Shown: positions 8,056-18,610, counted from the stretch's first letter. The stretch is 64,000 nt of DNA from Lachnospiraceae bacterium JLR.KK002 (GCA_036941025.1 JAYMNP010000001.1:3184501-3248500), one strand, 5' to 3'. Notes: generated by a model from the sequence alone, not told the origin. Numbers and translations: made by a program.

Positions 8056-9612
8056 TTATTCCACATCAACTTTCTTTTTCTTCTTACTGATTACCAGATA
8101 TCCACCGGCAAAGAATACACCCAGGCAGAGCACATATCTTGCGTCAAAAGCAATTCCTGTCTTAGGAGTTCCGCTGCCCACCTGTGCAGTTCCCATATTT
8201 CTGGAAACAGAAGTTCTGGTTCCGGCATTTGTTCCGCCGCCGGTTCCTGTCTGCGTGGTTCCGCCGCTGTTTCCACCGGTATTATTGTTATTGTTATTAT
8301 TGTTATTGCTATCGTTGTTATCCGGTTTTGGTTCGGGTTCCGGTTCCGGCTCAGGATCCGGTTTTGGTTCAGGGTCCGGTTCCGGATCTTCCCCAAGATT
8401 TCCTATACTTTCAAAAATATATCCATTCTCATCTGCAAAACGCTCTGCCTGAGAACCTGTATATCCGCGGATTACATCCGGCGTCCAGGAGGACTGGGAA
8501 CCAATGGATGTAACACTGGGAGGAATAGTAACTGCTTTGATTCCGCTTCCGGTAAAAGCATCTACTTCAATGGTAGTTACGGAACTGGGAATCTCCAGGT
8601 TATATACATAAGGACAATTACTGAAAGCAGAAGATGCTATGGAAGTCATACTGTCCGGCAGTGTCAGCTGGGACTTGCCGATAGGGCAGAACAGAAGCTG
8701 TGTCATGCCTGCATCGTATACCGCACCGTCTGAGGAAGCATAGCTTCCGTTTCCGCCTTCTATATTTACCTCTGCCAGATTGCTACAGCCATCAAAGGCA
8801 CTGAAATCTATGGATGAAACAGAGGCAGGTATGCTGATACTTCCGATACCGCTGCAGTTTCCGAACGCCTGGGAGCCAATGCTTCCCACAGAGCCGGGAA
8901 TGGTAATACTGGAAAGGCTGCTGCAGCCATATAAAGTAAGTTCCGGAATTGAGGATATTCCCGCTGAAAGGCTGACCGACGACAATCCGCTGCAACCTGC
9001 CAGAACGCCGCTTCCCATGGAACTTACGGAAGAAGGAAATGTAATCTCAGAAAGACCCACACAGTTATTAAACGCACTGCTTCCAATCTCTGTTACGCTT
9101 CCCGGAATACTGATACTTCCGAGGCTTCCGCAACCGTTAAATGCCTGAGCTCCAATGGAGGTTACACCTTCCGGAATATTGACAACACCCAGACTTCCGC
9201 AGCCGTCAAAGGTTTCCGCTCCGATTGCAGAGAGACCTGCCGGAAGTTCCACATATCCCAGTGAAGAACAGCCGTAAAAGGCGCCTCCTCCCACACTTGC
9301 CGGGCCGCTGATTACTGCGCTGGTCAGTCCGGTGCATCCGGAAAAAGCATAACTTCCCACACTGGTTACATTAGACGGAATCGTAACACTTGAAATTGAC
9401 GCATTGCCTGCAAAGGCATAATCAGCAATTCCTGTCACAGAAGCCGGTATGGTAATATCGCCGCCCGGCCCGCTGTAACCGGTAATCACCGAGCCTTCCA
9501 TAATATATGCACTCAGGTCTTCCTGGGCCATGGCCGGTACCACCGGGCACAGCACCAGGGTTAAGGCCAGTATCAATATTCCATTGAAACATCTGCCAAG
9601 TAATTTTTTCAT
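8056..9612 (-). CDS. BspA-type leucine-rich-repeat surface protein with TPKTG sorting signal
   Basis: A secreted protein of 518 residues. Residues 1-29 are a signal peptide ending PAMA. Residues about 35-375 are repeats of the LRR_5/BspA type, recurrent units like YAFSGCTGL..V.IP.SVTSIG. A proline/acid-rich stalk (PEPDPEPKPDPEPE) and an Asn run follow near residues 395-440. The C-terminus is a cell-wall sorting signal: TPKTG at 482, a hydrophobic segment and a KKKKK tail. The motif TPKTG departs from LPXTG. A class B sortase is encoded 36 bases upstream in the same direction and is the obvious candidate to anchor it. BspA-like proteins often bind host matrix or other bacteria; the target here is unknown. 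Confidence 0.88.
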   Translation of the reverse strand: MKKLLGRCFNGILILALTLVLCPVVPAMAQEDLSAYIMEGSVITGYSGPGGDITIPASVTGIADYAFAGNASISSVTIPSNVTSVGSYAFSGCTGLTSAVISGPASVGGGAFYGCSSLGYVELPAGLSAIGAETFDGCGSLGVVNIPEGVTSIGAQAFNGCGSLGSISIPGSVTEIGSSAFNNCVGLSEITFPSSVSSMGSGVLAGCSGLSSVSLSAGISSIPELTLYGCSSLSSITIPGSVGSIGSQAFGNCSGIGSISIPASVSSIDFSAFDGCSNLAEVNIEGGNGSYASSDGAVYDAGMTQLLFCPIGKSQLTLPDSMTSIASSAFSNCPYVYNLEIPSSVTTIEVDAFTGSGIKAVTIPPSVTSIGSQSSWTPDVIRGYTGSQAERFADENGYIFESIGNLGEDPEPDPEPKPDPEPEPEPEPKPDNNDSNNNNNNNNNTGGNSGGTTQTGTGGGTNAGTRTSVSRNMGTAQVGSGTPKTGIAFDARYVLCLGVFFAGGYLVISKKKKKVDVE

Positions 9613-9648
9613 TCTCCTGTCCTCCTTGAATTATTGGTGTATGTGCTG

Positions 9649-10812
9649 TTAAGGTGAGCACTTCTTCGCCACCAAAAATAACCTTCCATCTTCCGTATAG
9701 TTGTTACAGGTCGAAAGAGTTAATAATCTATCTCCATAGGAGACATTAATGTCTCCGCTTATTATATTCATCTCTTTTATGTAATCCAGGTAATGATTGA
9801 AATTTTCTTCCGTTCCGGCGTTGATAAAATCGTAATACCGGATTCCTTCCTCTCCCTCCTGGGATACTTTTGACAGACATACGGCTATGATTTCATACTG
9901 AGCTTTCTCATAAATGGTATTGAAGGTCACCATTTTATGCTCCAGGCTGTAGCTTTCATCCAGGTAATTTTTCAATCCCCCAAACATCATTCCGCTCTTC
10001 ATGTTGTGTCCGTATATAATCAGATTATCGTCCTGCTGTTCATAATCATTTCTGGAATCCAGAAATATGGAGCCGTTGATATCCTCCTGCCCGTCATAAT
10101 TATGAGTAAGATAGAAATCACTGCTCTCCGGTACTGCCTGCATAACCGGATAATCAATCTCGGTTCCCGGTATGGTAAGCCATCCGGCAAAATCTGAATT
10201 CTGTTCATGGAGTCCCTGGTATTCCGGCAAAATCGGCGGCCCCTGGGGTTTCTCCACAGTCTCCTGCTCCAGCTCTGCTCCGTAAATAGTATTTTCCACC
10301 GTACCTGTCTGAGCTGTTACAGGCTCCTCTTCTGTATCATCTCCGTTCATGGCTTCTATAAACCTGGCGGAAAGCCAGTCAGAGGCTACGGAAATCTCCT
10401 GTTCATCTTTTATTTTCTCAAGTTCCCGGATTTTCTGCTGGTCATGATATTCACTTCCCAGGAAAATCAGAAAGCACACCACCGCGCCGACCATGCAGAT
10501 AGCACCTGCAATCTGGCCGGGCGACAGTTGTTTCAGTTTACGCGCAATCTGGCCGGTGAAGGTGGTCCTGGAAATGGCCTTGTAGTCTTCTGCCACCATA
10601 TCGGAAAGGTACAGGAGATAATCGTCTCCTATGACGCTTTTAAATATAATCTTCCCTTCCCGAATCAGTGAATAAAGACGCTGGGCCACTCCAGGCTCAT
10701 TGATATCCATTTTCTTGGAGATATATCTGATTTTCTCGATATCATCCAGAGCTTCCCGATACTTTTCATAGGAATCAAACTGGAACTTTCCAATGCAATA
10801 TACTCTGCTCAT
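9649..10812 (-). CDS. srtB: class B sortase
   Basis: Sortases are membrane transpeptidases that join surface proteins to peptidoglycan. The catalytic domain occupies roughly residues 200-387: substrate-pocket sequence FAGWLTIPGTEIDYPVMQ, catalytic His in NLIIYGHNM, catalytic Cys in LTLSTC (Cys369) and Arg in DGRLFLVAKK (Arg377), all in class B arrangement. Unusually, the single membrane segment is at about residues 99-118, preceded by a cytoplasmic domain of almost 100 charged residues that I do not recognise; most SrtB enzymes start with a short tail. It lies between two surface-protein genes, the TPKTG-bearing LRR protein and the giant repeat protein, so these are likely clients. Confidence 0.92.
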   Translation of the reverse strand: MSRVYCIGKFQFDSYEKYREALDDIEKIRYISKKMDINEPGVAQRLYSLIREGKIIFKSVIGDDYLLYLSDMVAEDYKAISRTTFTGQIARKLKQLSPGQIAGAICMVGAVVCFLIFLGSEYHDQQKIRELEKIKDEQEISVASDWLSARFIEAMNGDDTEEEPVTAQTGTVENTIYGAELEQETVEKPQGPPILPEYQGLHEQNSDFAGWLTIPGTEIDYPVMQAVPESSDFYLTHNYDGQEDINGSIFLDSRNDYEQQDDNLIIYGHNMKSGMMFGGLKNYLDESYSLEHKMVTFNTIYEKAQYEIIAVCLSKVSQEGEEGIRYYDFINAGTEENFNHYLDYIKEMNIISGDINVSYGDRLLTLSTCNNYTEDGRLFLVAKKCSP

Positions 10813-10837
10813 GGTATCAATCTCCTTCCTTCCCTGC

Positions 10838-13800
10838 TTATTTTTTCGCTGTTACTGACTTCACAGCGGAGTAACTGCTGTAATAATTCTTTTTGTCAAT
10901 CTTCTTGCATACACGGATTTTGTAATAATACTTCTTGCCTCCGGTTGCTTTTTTATCGGTGTAAGAGGTCTTTTTGGTGGTTCCAATCTTCTTATAACCG
11001 CTTTTTGATTTAGTACTTCGGTAAACCTCATACTGAGTAGCTCCTTTTACCTTCTTCCACTTGACGGTCACCTGCTTTGCCTTATTAGAGGCAATACTGC
11101 TGATTTTAGTGGAATCCGGCGCAGTAGCCGTTTTAATACTTGTAAAGGGACCGTAATAATACTGGCCGTCCTTGTTGACATAGGCACGTACCCGGAAGGT
11201 TGCTCCTGTTCCTGCTTTCAGTTTGGATATGGTGCCTTTGGTGGTACCTGGTTTGGTGATTCTGACATCACGCCTGTTTTTGGAATTGTAAATTTCATAT
11301 CCGCTTACCGCGCTGTTCTTCGTCCAGGACAGGGTAATGCTCTTATTGGTGTATTTGGATGTTTTCACACCTGTAATTTCCGGTACCGCAATGTTATAGT
11401 TTACAGTCTGGGTTCCGGTATAGTTGCCTTCCCCTTTGATGATAATGCTTGCCATTCCGGGGGTTGCACTGTTTACATATACCAGATTGTAGTCCCGGCC
11501 ATTTTCCAGGGTTGTGGTTCCGCTGGTAACCGTTACCGGAGGATTCTTTTCCTGCCCGTCATAAATCTGTTCTTCCACAGGAGCTACGGTGGCTCTTCCT
11601 AACTGCTGAGGCGTAATTCGGAATGTTACGGTTCTGCTGCCACTGTATTTGTTAATTCCCATAATGGTAATGGTCGCAGTTCCCGCGTTGACATTCTGCT
11701 CATAAATCACCTGATAATCCACACCGTTTACCAGCAGGCTGCCTTCTTCTTCCACACGTACCGGAGGGGCTATGGCTGCTCCCGTATAAGTATAGGCTGC
11801 AGCAACTCCGCGAATCGCGGTACTGTCTGAAAGTTCTCTTGCAATGTCAAATGTTACGGTTTTCGTTCCGGAAAGCCACTCTCCGATTCCTGTCAGAATA
11901 ATGCTGGCAGTTCCGCGCTCCACGTTGTTCCTGTATTCTACGGTATAATGGACACCTTTTACCAGTGCAACTCCTCCCATGCTTACCATGGGCTCCGGCG
12001 TTACGGCGCTTCCGGTATACTGCTGGGTGGGGATAGGCGCTACCGTGGCCATATTCATGTTGCCCAGAATCCGGAAATCTCTGGTTATGGTTCCGGAATA
12101 ATTATTGATACCTGTAATGGTAGCTGTGGCAACTCCGATGGAAGTATTGTTGACACAGGTTACCTGATAATCTCTTCCCACTACCAGGGGAACTGCTTCC
12201 CCAGGGGTTGCTGCTCCTTCTGCTGCCGGCAGCTGGAACCGCAGATCCACAGCCGGTACAATGGCAGTGCCGGTAAACTGGTAATCTTTGATATCTCCCA
12301 TAATCATGCTGGCGTCGATTACACCGTCTGCGCCGATGCTCTTTGGATTGATAGCATAGGAGGCTGTGACACGTTTGCCCAGGAAAATATCTTTCCCTGT
12401 AACGGTTACTGTGGCAACTCCTGCATTCTGACAGTTAGCATACGCAACGTCATAATCCAGTCCCTCCGTCAGCTCCACGGACATATCGGAATCCTGTACC
12501 AGAAGGTTTACCTTCACCTTCGGCTGGATGGGCTTCGTGTTGTACTCCTGGGCCTCGATGGGATCTATCTGGAAGGTACCGTCCGGCGGAAGAATTCGGA
12601 ATGTAGCTGTACGTGTTCCGGTGTAGTTGCCTGTTCCTGTCACAGTTACCGTTCCCTGTTCTCCAATACCTGTCTGGTTACTCTGGTCAGAAAGGGTAAA
12701 GTCCGTATCCCGTACCAGTGTGGCCCGCTCTGCCGGAGCGCCGTTATCCGTTACAGCCACTCTGGCTTCCACCGGTTCTCCATTTTTATAAAGGGCAGAG
12801 CCGGTAGCTGTAATATCTTCGCTGTTAATATTTTTCGGACTGATGGTAAATTTAATTCTTGCCACACCGCCATATCCGCCTTTTCCGGTGAGAACAATTT
12901 CAGGTGCATTCTCAGCACTGGCATCAGCCGCCTCCGTATTATTCTCATAGGCAATATCGTAGTCAGTGCCTGCTACCAGCGTTACTTTCTTACCGGCATC
13001 CATATAGGATACCTGAACTTCCGGTGTCTGAGGTCTTCCGTTATACACCGGTTTCTCCGCAATCACGCAGTCAGCTTCATCAATGGGTTTACGGATAATC
13101 ATAAAGTAAAATCTGTTTTCACCGCTGTAATTAGGCCCTTTTCCTCTGATAAGCACATAGGCCTTTTTGTCCTCCGTAGACAATTCCTTGTTGTCGTAAT
13201 AGCCTACAACTTCATATTCTGTAGATTTCAGTTCCCGTCTTGAATCATAGGGATTGAAATCCGGTCCCGGATTCTCCAGGTCTTTTATATTGTTGTTAAA
13301 TACCTTAACGGTGGGCCGCTGAGCCTGACCGTTATACACATAACCGTTCTCATACCCTTCACCGGTCTTACTTCCCACAAACTGCACGGTAATTCCGCTT
13401 CTGATATCAGAGAAATCCTTGGGTATGATTTTATACTCTCGTTTCACGATTCCTGTGTAGTAACCGATTCCCTTAATTACCAGCTTCGCTGTTTCATTTT
13501 CGCCGCTGACATTCACGTTATTGGTACTGTATTCCTTCTCTCCATACTGGGCACAGTTCTGCTGCGTAAGAATTACAAAATCTTTATCCTGTTCCAGAAT
13601 ATAAGATTCCTCACTGTCACCGGACAGAGGTCCGGAAATATCTTCAAACTTCAGTTCCGGAATCACTTCTACTCCGCCGCCATAATAAACATTGGGACGA
13701 TCGTTCTTTCCGTAGCCTACCAGTTCCATATAGCGTACACCATTCAGAGGATTGTCATTATCTACTTCCGCAATGGTAGCCATAATCTTGAAATGCTGGT

Positions 13801-16800
13801 CATATCTTCCGGTATAATTGCTGTACAGGTTATCTGGAGCTTCAATCCAGATTTTTGCATCTCCGATTTTTACATTATCTTCATAGGTTACCGTATAATC
13901 GGTTCCCTCTGTCAGCTTCGCAGATACATTTCCTTTCTTCCATGTAATATCCAGTCCATTTTTATTCGGATATGGCACCGATTCCCCGCTGTCCGGGAAC
14001 GTAATCGGTTTTCTGGTATATTCACATTCCCATTCTCCGTCCTTATTTGTGCTGTAAAGATCCGTTCTCTTATTCACCACTTCAACTGTAACGCCCTCGG
14101 CATCACGGTCCAGCCTTCTGGGCGTAATGGTAAATTCCTTCTTGAATTCTCCAAAATAATTTCCTGTATACTTACCGTCGTCTGCACCCTTTCTTGCTGA
14201 AATGGTGGCTGTGGGATTCAGTCTTATGGTCTGAGCCGCATCTTCAAAGGTCCATACATTCAGATTATGTTCGGCTGTAATTCCATAATCATATGGTACC
14301 GTCCCGGAATCTTCTCTTATAAGAGCCACTCCATCACAGGTTATCTCAAGATCCGGCACAATAGGAGCACCCGTATATTCATACTCCAGATCACCTTCCA
14401 CAACCAGTCCGGAGTCTTCTTCTTCGCTGAGCACCCGCTGGAAAATTTCAAAGGTATCGCTGTTGCTTCCATAAGCAAATCCGTCGGCAGTTGCAGTTAT
14501 GGTAGCTGTAGGCGCATTGGTACTATCATGCTCCGGCGCCGCATTTTCATTCTCCGGATCATCCTCCGGTCCTTTGGTAGCCCGGTCATTGTGAGTATAA
14601 CTTACCGTATAATCCTGACCTTCTGTATTCAGGGAAATCTCTTTTTCCCTTCCGTCTACCATTTTAACCACATACTTAACGGTAACTTCCGGTTCATTCG
14701 CCGGTCTTGCCGCATCATTAGAAGGCTTAAACGTACAGTCTGCCGCCTCCACTGTGGTATTCTCACTGCTCAGGTCTGCAAGAATCTTAAATTCTTCTGT
14801 AAATTCACCTGTGAAGTTGCTGCCTTCCACACCTCTGATGGTATAGGATGCAGTACCCGGCTCCGTATTGTTCTCATAGGTGACAGTGTAATCTATGCCA
14901 TAACGCAAAGCATATTTTAACGGAGTTCCATCATCACCTAGTACGGTATTACCTTCTATATCCACAGGAGTATACATTACCTGAAGATTTTTCCAGACAA
15001 TTCCGTCAGTGGGTGTATCTGTGGGCTGGCCGTTTTCATCCAGTTCCATATTGGTGGCCAGAGCATCGCCGGGCAATGGCGGTGACAAGGCTGTATCGGA
15101 AGAAGCATCCGGATATTTCACATGATCAAGCACTACTGCCGCCGACGTACCTTCAAGTTCAATTTTCCCCTGTTCCACACCGTCTGTTTTAAGATTGTAC
15201 TGTGTAATTTCATAGGGCAGTTCGATGTAGTCTTTGTAATTGGTTCTTCCGTTTATTCTGAGACCATAATGGGAGCCTACCGGAAAGTTACTTCCATCTG
15301 TTATATCCTCTATTTTCGTTCCAACGGCAGTCCCGTTGGCATAGGCATAGTATTCCAGTTCGTATTCTGTGTCTTTTTCTACCGGTTTGCCGCTATGGGT
15401 AATCTTAGGATCCGGTGTAATGGGAAGACCGGAATAGGTGTATTTCGGCTCTACATCCTTAATCTCATAATTATGATCCTTTTCCAGAACATCCCTGTCT
15501 TTGTCCAGACTCAGAGGATCTACAATAAAGGACGCGGTTGATGAATTTACATATAATCCCTGACCAGTGATGGTCGCCGTTTCATTCTGACTGACAGGAC
15601 TTATGTGATCCGGATCCGCATTACCGCTCCTTGGATTGGTCACTTCGTAGTCCCTTCCCCGTATAAGCGTCTTCGTTTCCTTTTCCGTGCGGAATGTGAC
15701 TGTTACATTTTTGGGCACAATAGTGTCCTTCGTATATTCTTCCGGCTCAATCTCAATCTTAGTTCTTCCGCCGGTTACATTAAAATCATTCAGATTGCCC
15801 TTAATTGCATAATACAGTTCCCGTTTTCCTGTATAGTTGTTGGTTTCCGTCCCTTCAATCACAAGGACTGCTTTCCCTATATCCGTATTGTCCCTGTAGC
15901 TTACCTTATAATCTTTGGAATCTATTGTCCGGCCATTATGAGTAATCCGGAAACCGTTCAGAACACTTCCCTCTTCCGGAACGGGCCTGCCAGTGTAGAG
16001 ATAATAGTTCTCAAGATATTTATCTCCCACGCTTCCGGCCACAAGATCTTTCTCAAGACCTGTCTCATCTATTGCTGTAACCCCCAATGTGGCCAGTGTT
16101 TCAAGATTACAGGCATTGATATTAAACTCATATTCCAGTGTTCCGGTAAAATTCTCCTGTCCTGTTACAATAATTTTCGCTTTTCTCTCAGAAGTTGTAA
16201 CATTTATGTGGTTACTGTGGCCCTTCATATAATCCACACCCAGGGTCATTGGTTTTCTGACCGTTCCGTTCTGGTAAGTAAGGCTGAACTCCGGTATAAT
16301 TTCTTCTCCGGTATATTCCTGGTTTGCATCGTAAACCGCAGCCAGTTCATTGGCCCGCAAAGGACGTGGCACAATTTTATATGTTCTTGTAAAATTACCG
16401 CCTGTATAGTTCCCCGTACCTGTAATAGTCATGGTAATCTCATCATCAGATACCTGGGAATGGGTCTCTCCTCCACCGGAGTTGCGATATGTTACGGTAT
16501 AATCCGTTCCCATATTCAGCTGTCTGGTATTTACCGTAACCGTCAGCCTTGGTTCAATCGGCTGCCCACCGTTATATTCTATCTCTTCTCCATCGGTCAC
16601 TCCTGTAATCGTTGTATTGGAAATATCCAGTATCATGGGGTCAATAGTAAATTTCTGGTTGACAGTACCTGTAAAATTATGATTTCCGGTAATTGGTATC
16701 TCTGCATTCTGACTGGCATTAATATTATTAACATATCTGCCTATGGTATAATCAACGCCTCCTCCGGTCATGGGCACTTCCACACCATTCCCATTTGTAT

Positions 16801-18397
16801 AAGTAAGGGTCGGCGTGGGCGTTACCGGCTGGCCTGTGAAAGTTCCGTTTGGGACAGTAATATTAACATTAGCAGAATCCATGGGCATTGGTGTAATCTT
16901 AATGGGTACATCCACTGCCTTACCCCGCAGTTTTCCGGTAGATGTAGGGGTTACCGTAAGATAATAGGTATTTGCATCTGTACCGGATGTTTTCGCCTTA
17001 ACAGTATAATCATCGACAGGGGTATAAGGCTCTGTTTCGCTTCCAACCCTGAGACGTGTTGTATAATCAGCGACTATATTACTCACCCGGTCTGTGGAAC
17101 CGTCAAATACATACTCCCTTTTCGTGTTTTCCACACCATTGTCCAGGATATGTATCATGGAATCGGATAATTCCGGGATTTCAAGAGTGATGGGCACATC
17201 CTGCGCCGTCCCCGTATAATAATTTCCTATTCCCTTAACATTACACCTCCACTGCAGTTTTCCATTCACTACCGGTTCAGACTGCCAGCCATTCTGAACC
17301 GTAACTTCAAATTTCTCCTGAGCAGGTATTTCCTTTACTGCATCACTGGCATTATTATCAATAAATTCCGATTTCTCATAATCCACCTCCAGGCCACTTC
17401 CGGAACCCAGCTTCGCCGTCAGATTCCTGTATGTTATAGGATGTTTGTAAATGTTTCTAAAAACCGTAAACTCTTCCGTATTGCTGCTTACCAGTCCAAT
17501 ATAATCCCCGCTTTTTACTTTGGCCTGTACTTTCATAATACCTACATATCCGCTGTTTCGGTCCGGATTGTAGATAAATTCCAGGTTCTCCCAGGGAACA
17601 GTTTCACTATCGTATGTCACCTCTACATCATGCTCCGTAAGTTCCAGCTTATTGCCGGTATAAAGTGCCCGGAGCGTACCACCACTCATTTCCAGTATTC
17701 CTGTATTGGGGCCGTTATACCCATTCTTTAACTGAATCGTCAGATTTGCAGCATCAATTCTTACAATGTTAAAATTAACAGTTCTTTTCCCCGTATAGTT
17801 ACCCTGACCGACAACCTCTACTTCACCGATTGCAGAAGGTTCTGTCTCTGCGACCGTATCCTTTATCCAGTTAAGGGTAAAATCTGAGGTGGGATCTAAT
17901 GTCTTTCCAGTCTCTGAATCTGATACGGTTATTTCCGGATGAACTACCTGCCCCGCTACCGCTTTCTTGCCAGGAATATTCGCCACTGTAATACTTGGAG
18001 CCGCAGTAATATCTTTTTTACTGATTACAAAACTCCCTGTTGTTCTTCCTTCATACCCCTGCTCCGGATTTCCTGTTACCGTTACCGTATAAGTCTTCGC
18101 GTCTATCATACTGTTTTCGCTCTGACTATAAGACAGCGTATACCCATCCGGGTTTGTTACCAGCTCCGAGTTTCCTCGATCATCCTCCGCCCAGACCTCA
18201 AAATCTGCCGCGTCCAGTTTCTGAGGCTGACCATTATATATCTTGGTTCCTGAAGCCTTTATATCTATTCTGCTGATAGTCAACTTCGAAGTATCATCCG
18301 CCGCACGCGACGTAAAGCCGGACCAGTCCACCATCCCGGCTATCATGCAGATGCTTAACAACACTGCCATTATCCTCTTCCCAACATCCCTATGCAT
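10838..18397 (-). CDS. giant secreted Ig-like repeat protein with C-terminal fibronectin III domains
   Basis: This 2519-residue protein has a signal peptide (MHRDVGKRIMAVLLSICMIAG, ending SRAAD) and about 24 repeats of 85-115 residues. Each repeat follows the scheme: Y-x-G-x-P-x-x-P, then a GTDYTV-type strand, Y-x-N-N, A-x-x-T-I-x-G-x-G-N-Y-T-G and a closing TFxI strand. These resemble the MBG/Ig-like repeats common in Lachnospiraceae surface proteins. Two fibronectin III domains close the protein (about 2320-2420 and 2425-2515: ITLSWTKNSAVSGYEIY; VTVKWKKVKGATQYEVYRS). No LPXTG-like motif or membrane anchor is seen at the C-terminus, so retention may be non-covalent. Early repeats have diverged, the last seven are more uniform. 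Start ATG has an AAGGAGG site. It heads the sortase locus and probably acts as a long adhesin or fibre. Confidence 0.85.
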   Translation of the reverse strand: MHRDVGKRIMAVLLSICMIAGMVDWSGFTSRAADDTSKLTISRIDIKASGTKIYNGQPQKLDAADFEVWAEDDRGNSELVTNPDGYTLSYSQSENSMIDAKTYTVTVTGNPEQGYEGRTTGSFVISKKDITAAPSITVANIPGKKAVAGQVVHPEITVSDSETGKTLDPTSDFTLNWIKDTVAETEPSAIGEVEVVGQGNYTGKRTVNFNIVRIDAANLTIQLKNGYNGPNTGILEMSGGTLRALYTGNKLELTEHDVEVTYDSETVPWENLEFIYNPDRNSGYVGIMKVQAKVKSGDYIGLVSSNTEEFTVFRNIYKHPITYRNLTAKLGSGSGLEVDYEKSEFIDNNASDAVKEIPAQEKFEVTVQNGWQSEPVVNGKLQWRCNVKGIGNYYTGTAQDVPITLEIPELSDSMIHILDNGVENTKREYVFDGSTDRVSNIVADYTTRLRVGSETEPYTPVDDYTVKAKTSGTDANTYYLTVTPTSTGKLRGKAVDVPIKITPMPMDSANVNITVPNGTFTGQPVTPTPTLTYTNGNGVEVPMTGGGVDYTIGRYVNNINASQNAEIPITGNHNFTGTVNQKFTIDPMILDISNTTITGVTDGEEIEYNGGQPIEPRLTVTVNTRQLNMGTDYTVTYRNSGGGETHSQVSDDEITMTITGTGNYTGGNFTRTYKIVPRPLRANELAAVYDANQEYTGEEIIPEFSLTYQNGTVRKPMTLGVDYMKGHSNHINVTTSERKAKIIVTGQENFTGTLEYEFNINACNLETLATLGVTAIDETGLEKDLVAGSVGDKYLENYYLYTGRPVPEEGSVLNGFRITHNGRTIDSKDYKVSYRDNTDIGKAVLVIEGTETNNYTGKRELYYAIKGNLNDFNVTGGRTKIEIEPEEYTKDTIVPKNVTVTFRTEKETKTLIRGRDYEVTNPRSGNADPDHISPVSQNETATITGQGLYVNSSTASFIVDPLSLDKDRDVLEKDHNYEIKDVEPKYTYSGLPITPDPKITHSGKPVEKDTEYELEYYAYANGTAVGTKIEDITDGSNFPVGSHYGLRINGRTNYKDYIELPYEITQYNLKTDGVEQGKIELEGTSAAVVLDHVKYPDASSDTALSPPLPGDALATNMELDENGQPTDTPTDGIVWKNLQVMYTPVDIEGNTVLGDDGTPLKYALRYGIDYTVTYENNTEPGTASYTIRGVEGSNFTGEFTEEFKILADLSSENTTVEAADCTFKPSNDAARPANEPEVTVKYVVKMVDGREKEISLNTEGQDYTVSYTHNDRATKGPEDDPENENAAPEHDSTNAPTATITATADGFAYGSNSDTFEIFQRVLSEEEDSGLVVEGDLEYEYTGAPIVPDLEITCDGVALIREDSGTVPYDYGITAEHNLNVWTFEDAAQTIRLNPTATISARKGADDGKYTGNYFGEFKKEFTITPRRLDRDAEGVTVEVVNKRTDLYSTNKDGEWECEYTRKPITFPDSGESVPYPNKNGLDITWKKGNVSAKLTEGTDYTVTYEDNVKIGDAKIWIEAPDNLYSNYTGRYDQHFKIMATIAEVDNDNPLNGVRYMELVGYGKNDRPNVYYGGGVEVIPELKFEDISGPLSGDSEESYILEQDKDFVILTQQNCAQYGEKEYSTNNVNVSGENETAKLVIKGIGYYTGIVKREYKIIPKDFSDIRSGITVQFVGSKTGEGYENGYVYNGQAQRPTVKVFNNNIKDLENPGPDFNPYDSRRELKSTEYEVVGYYDNKELSTEDKKAYVLIRGKGPNYSGENRFYFMIIRKPIDEADCVIAEKPVYNGRPQTPEVQVSYMDAGKKVTLVAGTDYDIAYENNTEAADASAENAPEIVLTGKGGYGGVARIKFTISPKNINSEDITATGSALYKNGEPVEARVAVTDNGAPAERATLVRDTDFTLSDQSNQTGIGEQGTVTVTGTGNYTGTRTATFRILPPDGTFQIDPIEAQEYNTKPIQPKVKVNLLVQDSDMSVELTEGLDYDVAYANCQNAGVATVTVTGKDIFLGKRVTASYAINPKSIGADGVIDASMIMGDIKDYQFTGTAIVPAVDLRFQLPAAEGAATPGEAVPLVVGRDYQVTCVNNTSIGVATATITGINNYSGTITRDFRILGNMNMATVAPIPTQQYTGSAVTPEPMVSMGGVALVKGVHYTVEYRNNVERGTASIILTGIGEWLSGTKTVTFDIARELSDSTAIRGVAAAYTYTGAAIAPPVRVEEEGSLLVNGVDYQVIYEQNVNAGTATITIMGINKYSGSRTVTFRITPQQLGRATVAPVEEQIYDGQEKNPPVTVTSGTTTLENGRDYNLVYVNSATPGMASIIIKGEGNYTGTQTVNYNIAVPEITGVKTSKYTNKSITLSWTKNSAVSGYEIYNSKNRRDVRITKPGTTKGTISKLKAGTGATFRVRAYVNKDGQYYYGPFTSIKTATAPDSTKISSIASNKAKQVTVKWKKVKGATQYEVYRSTKSKSGYKKIGTTKKTSYTDKKATGGKKYYYKIRVCKKIDKKNYYSSYSAVKSVTAKK

Positions 18398-18532
18398 AGT
18401 CCATTCCTCCTTGCTTCATCCCACACGCATACCATTTTTCGGTCTGTCTATATTTATATTATTAATTTTTTTCGGCATTATTGCCTGTATTCATAATAGT
18501 TCCGGTATAATTTTTTAAAACAGGAGAATCAC

Positions 18533-18592
18533 ATCCGGAGCAGCTTCCTCTTTTGTAAAAGTTGGTAAAACCGTATCCTATCTGCTCCGGAT
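18533..18592 (-). other. structured leader element of the giant surface-protein gene
   Basis: ATCCGGAGCAG and CTGCTCCGGAT form a perfect 11-bp stem around a 38-base interior that itself contains the palindrome CTTTTGTAAAAG. On the minus strand it falls at the very start of the predicted transcript, about 140 bases before the ribosome site. No poly-T follows, so it is not a plain terminator. I do not recognise a known riboswitch motif. Confidence 0.5.
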
Positions 18593-18610
18593 ACAATACT
18601 CCGTTTATGA

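Noticed and set aside
8184..8513. Plus-strand frames with leucine runs
   Set aside because: Antisense to the Asn run and Pro/Glu stalk of the LRR surface protein.
15605..17170. A 521-codon open frame on the plus strand
   Set aside because: It lies inside the giant repeat gene, mirrors its repetitive codons, has no ribosome site and no protein-like composition.
18533..18592. c-di-GMP riboswitch before the giant surface-protein gene
   Set aside because: Expected because a GGDEF protein and surface genes are present, but the conserved class I and class II motifs were not found.
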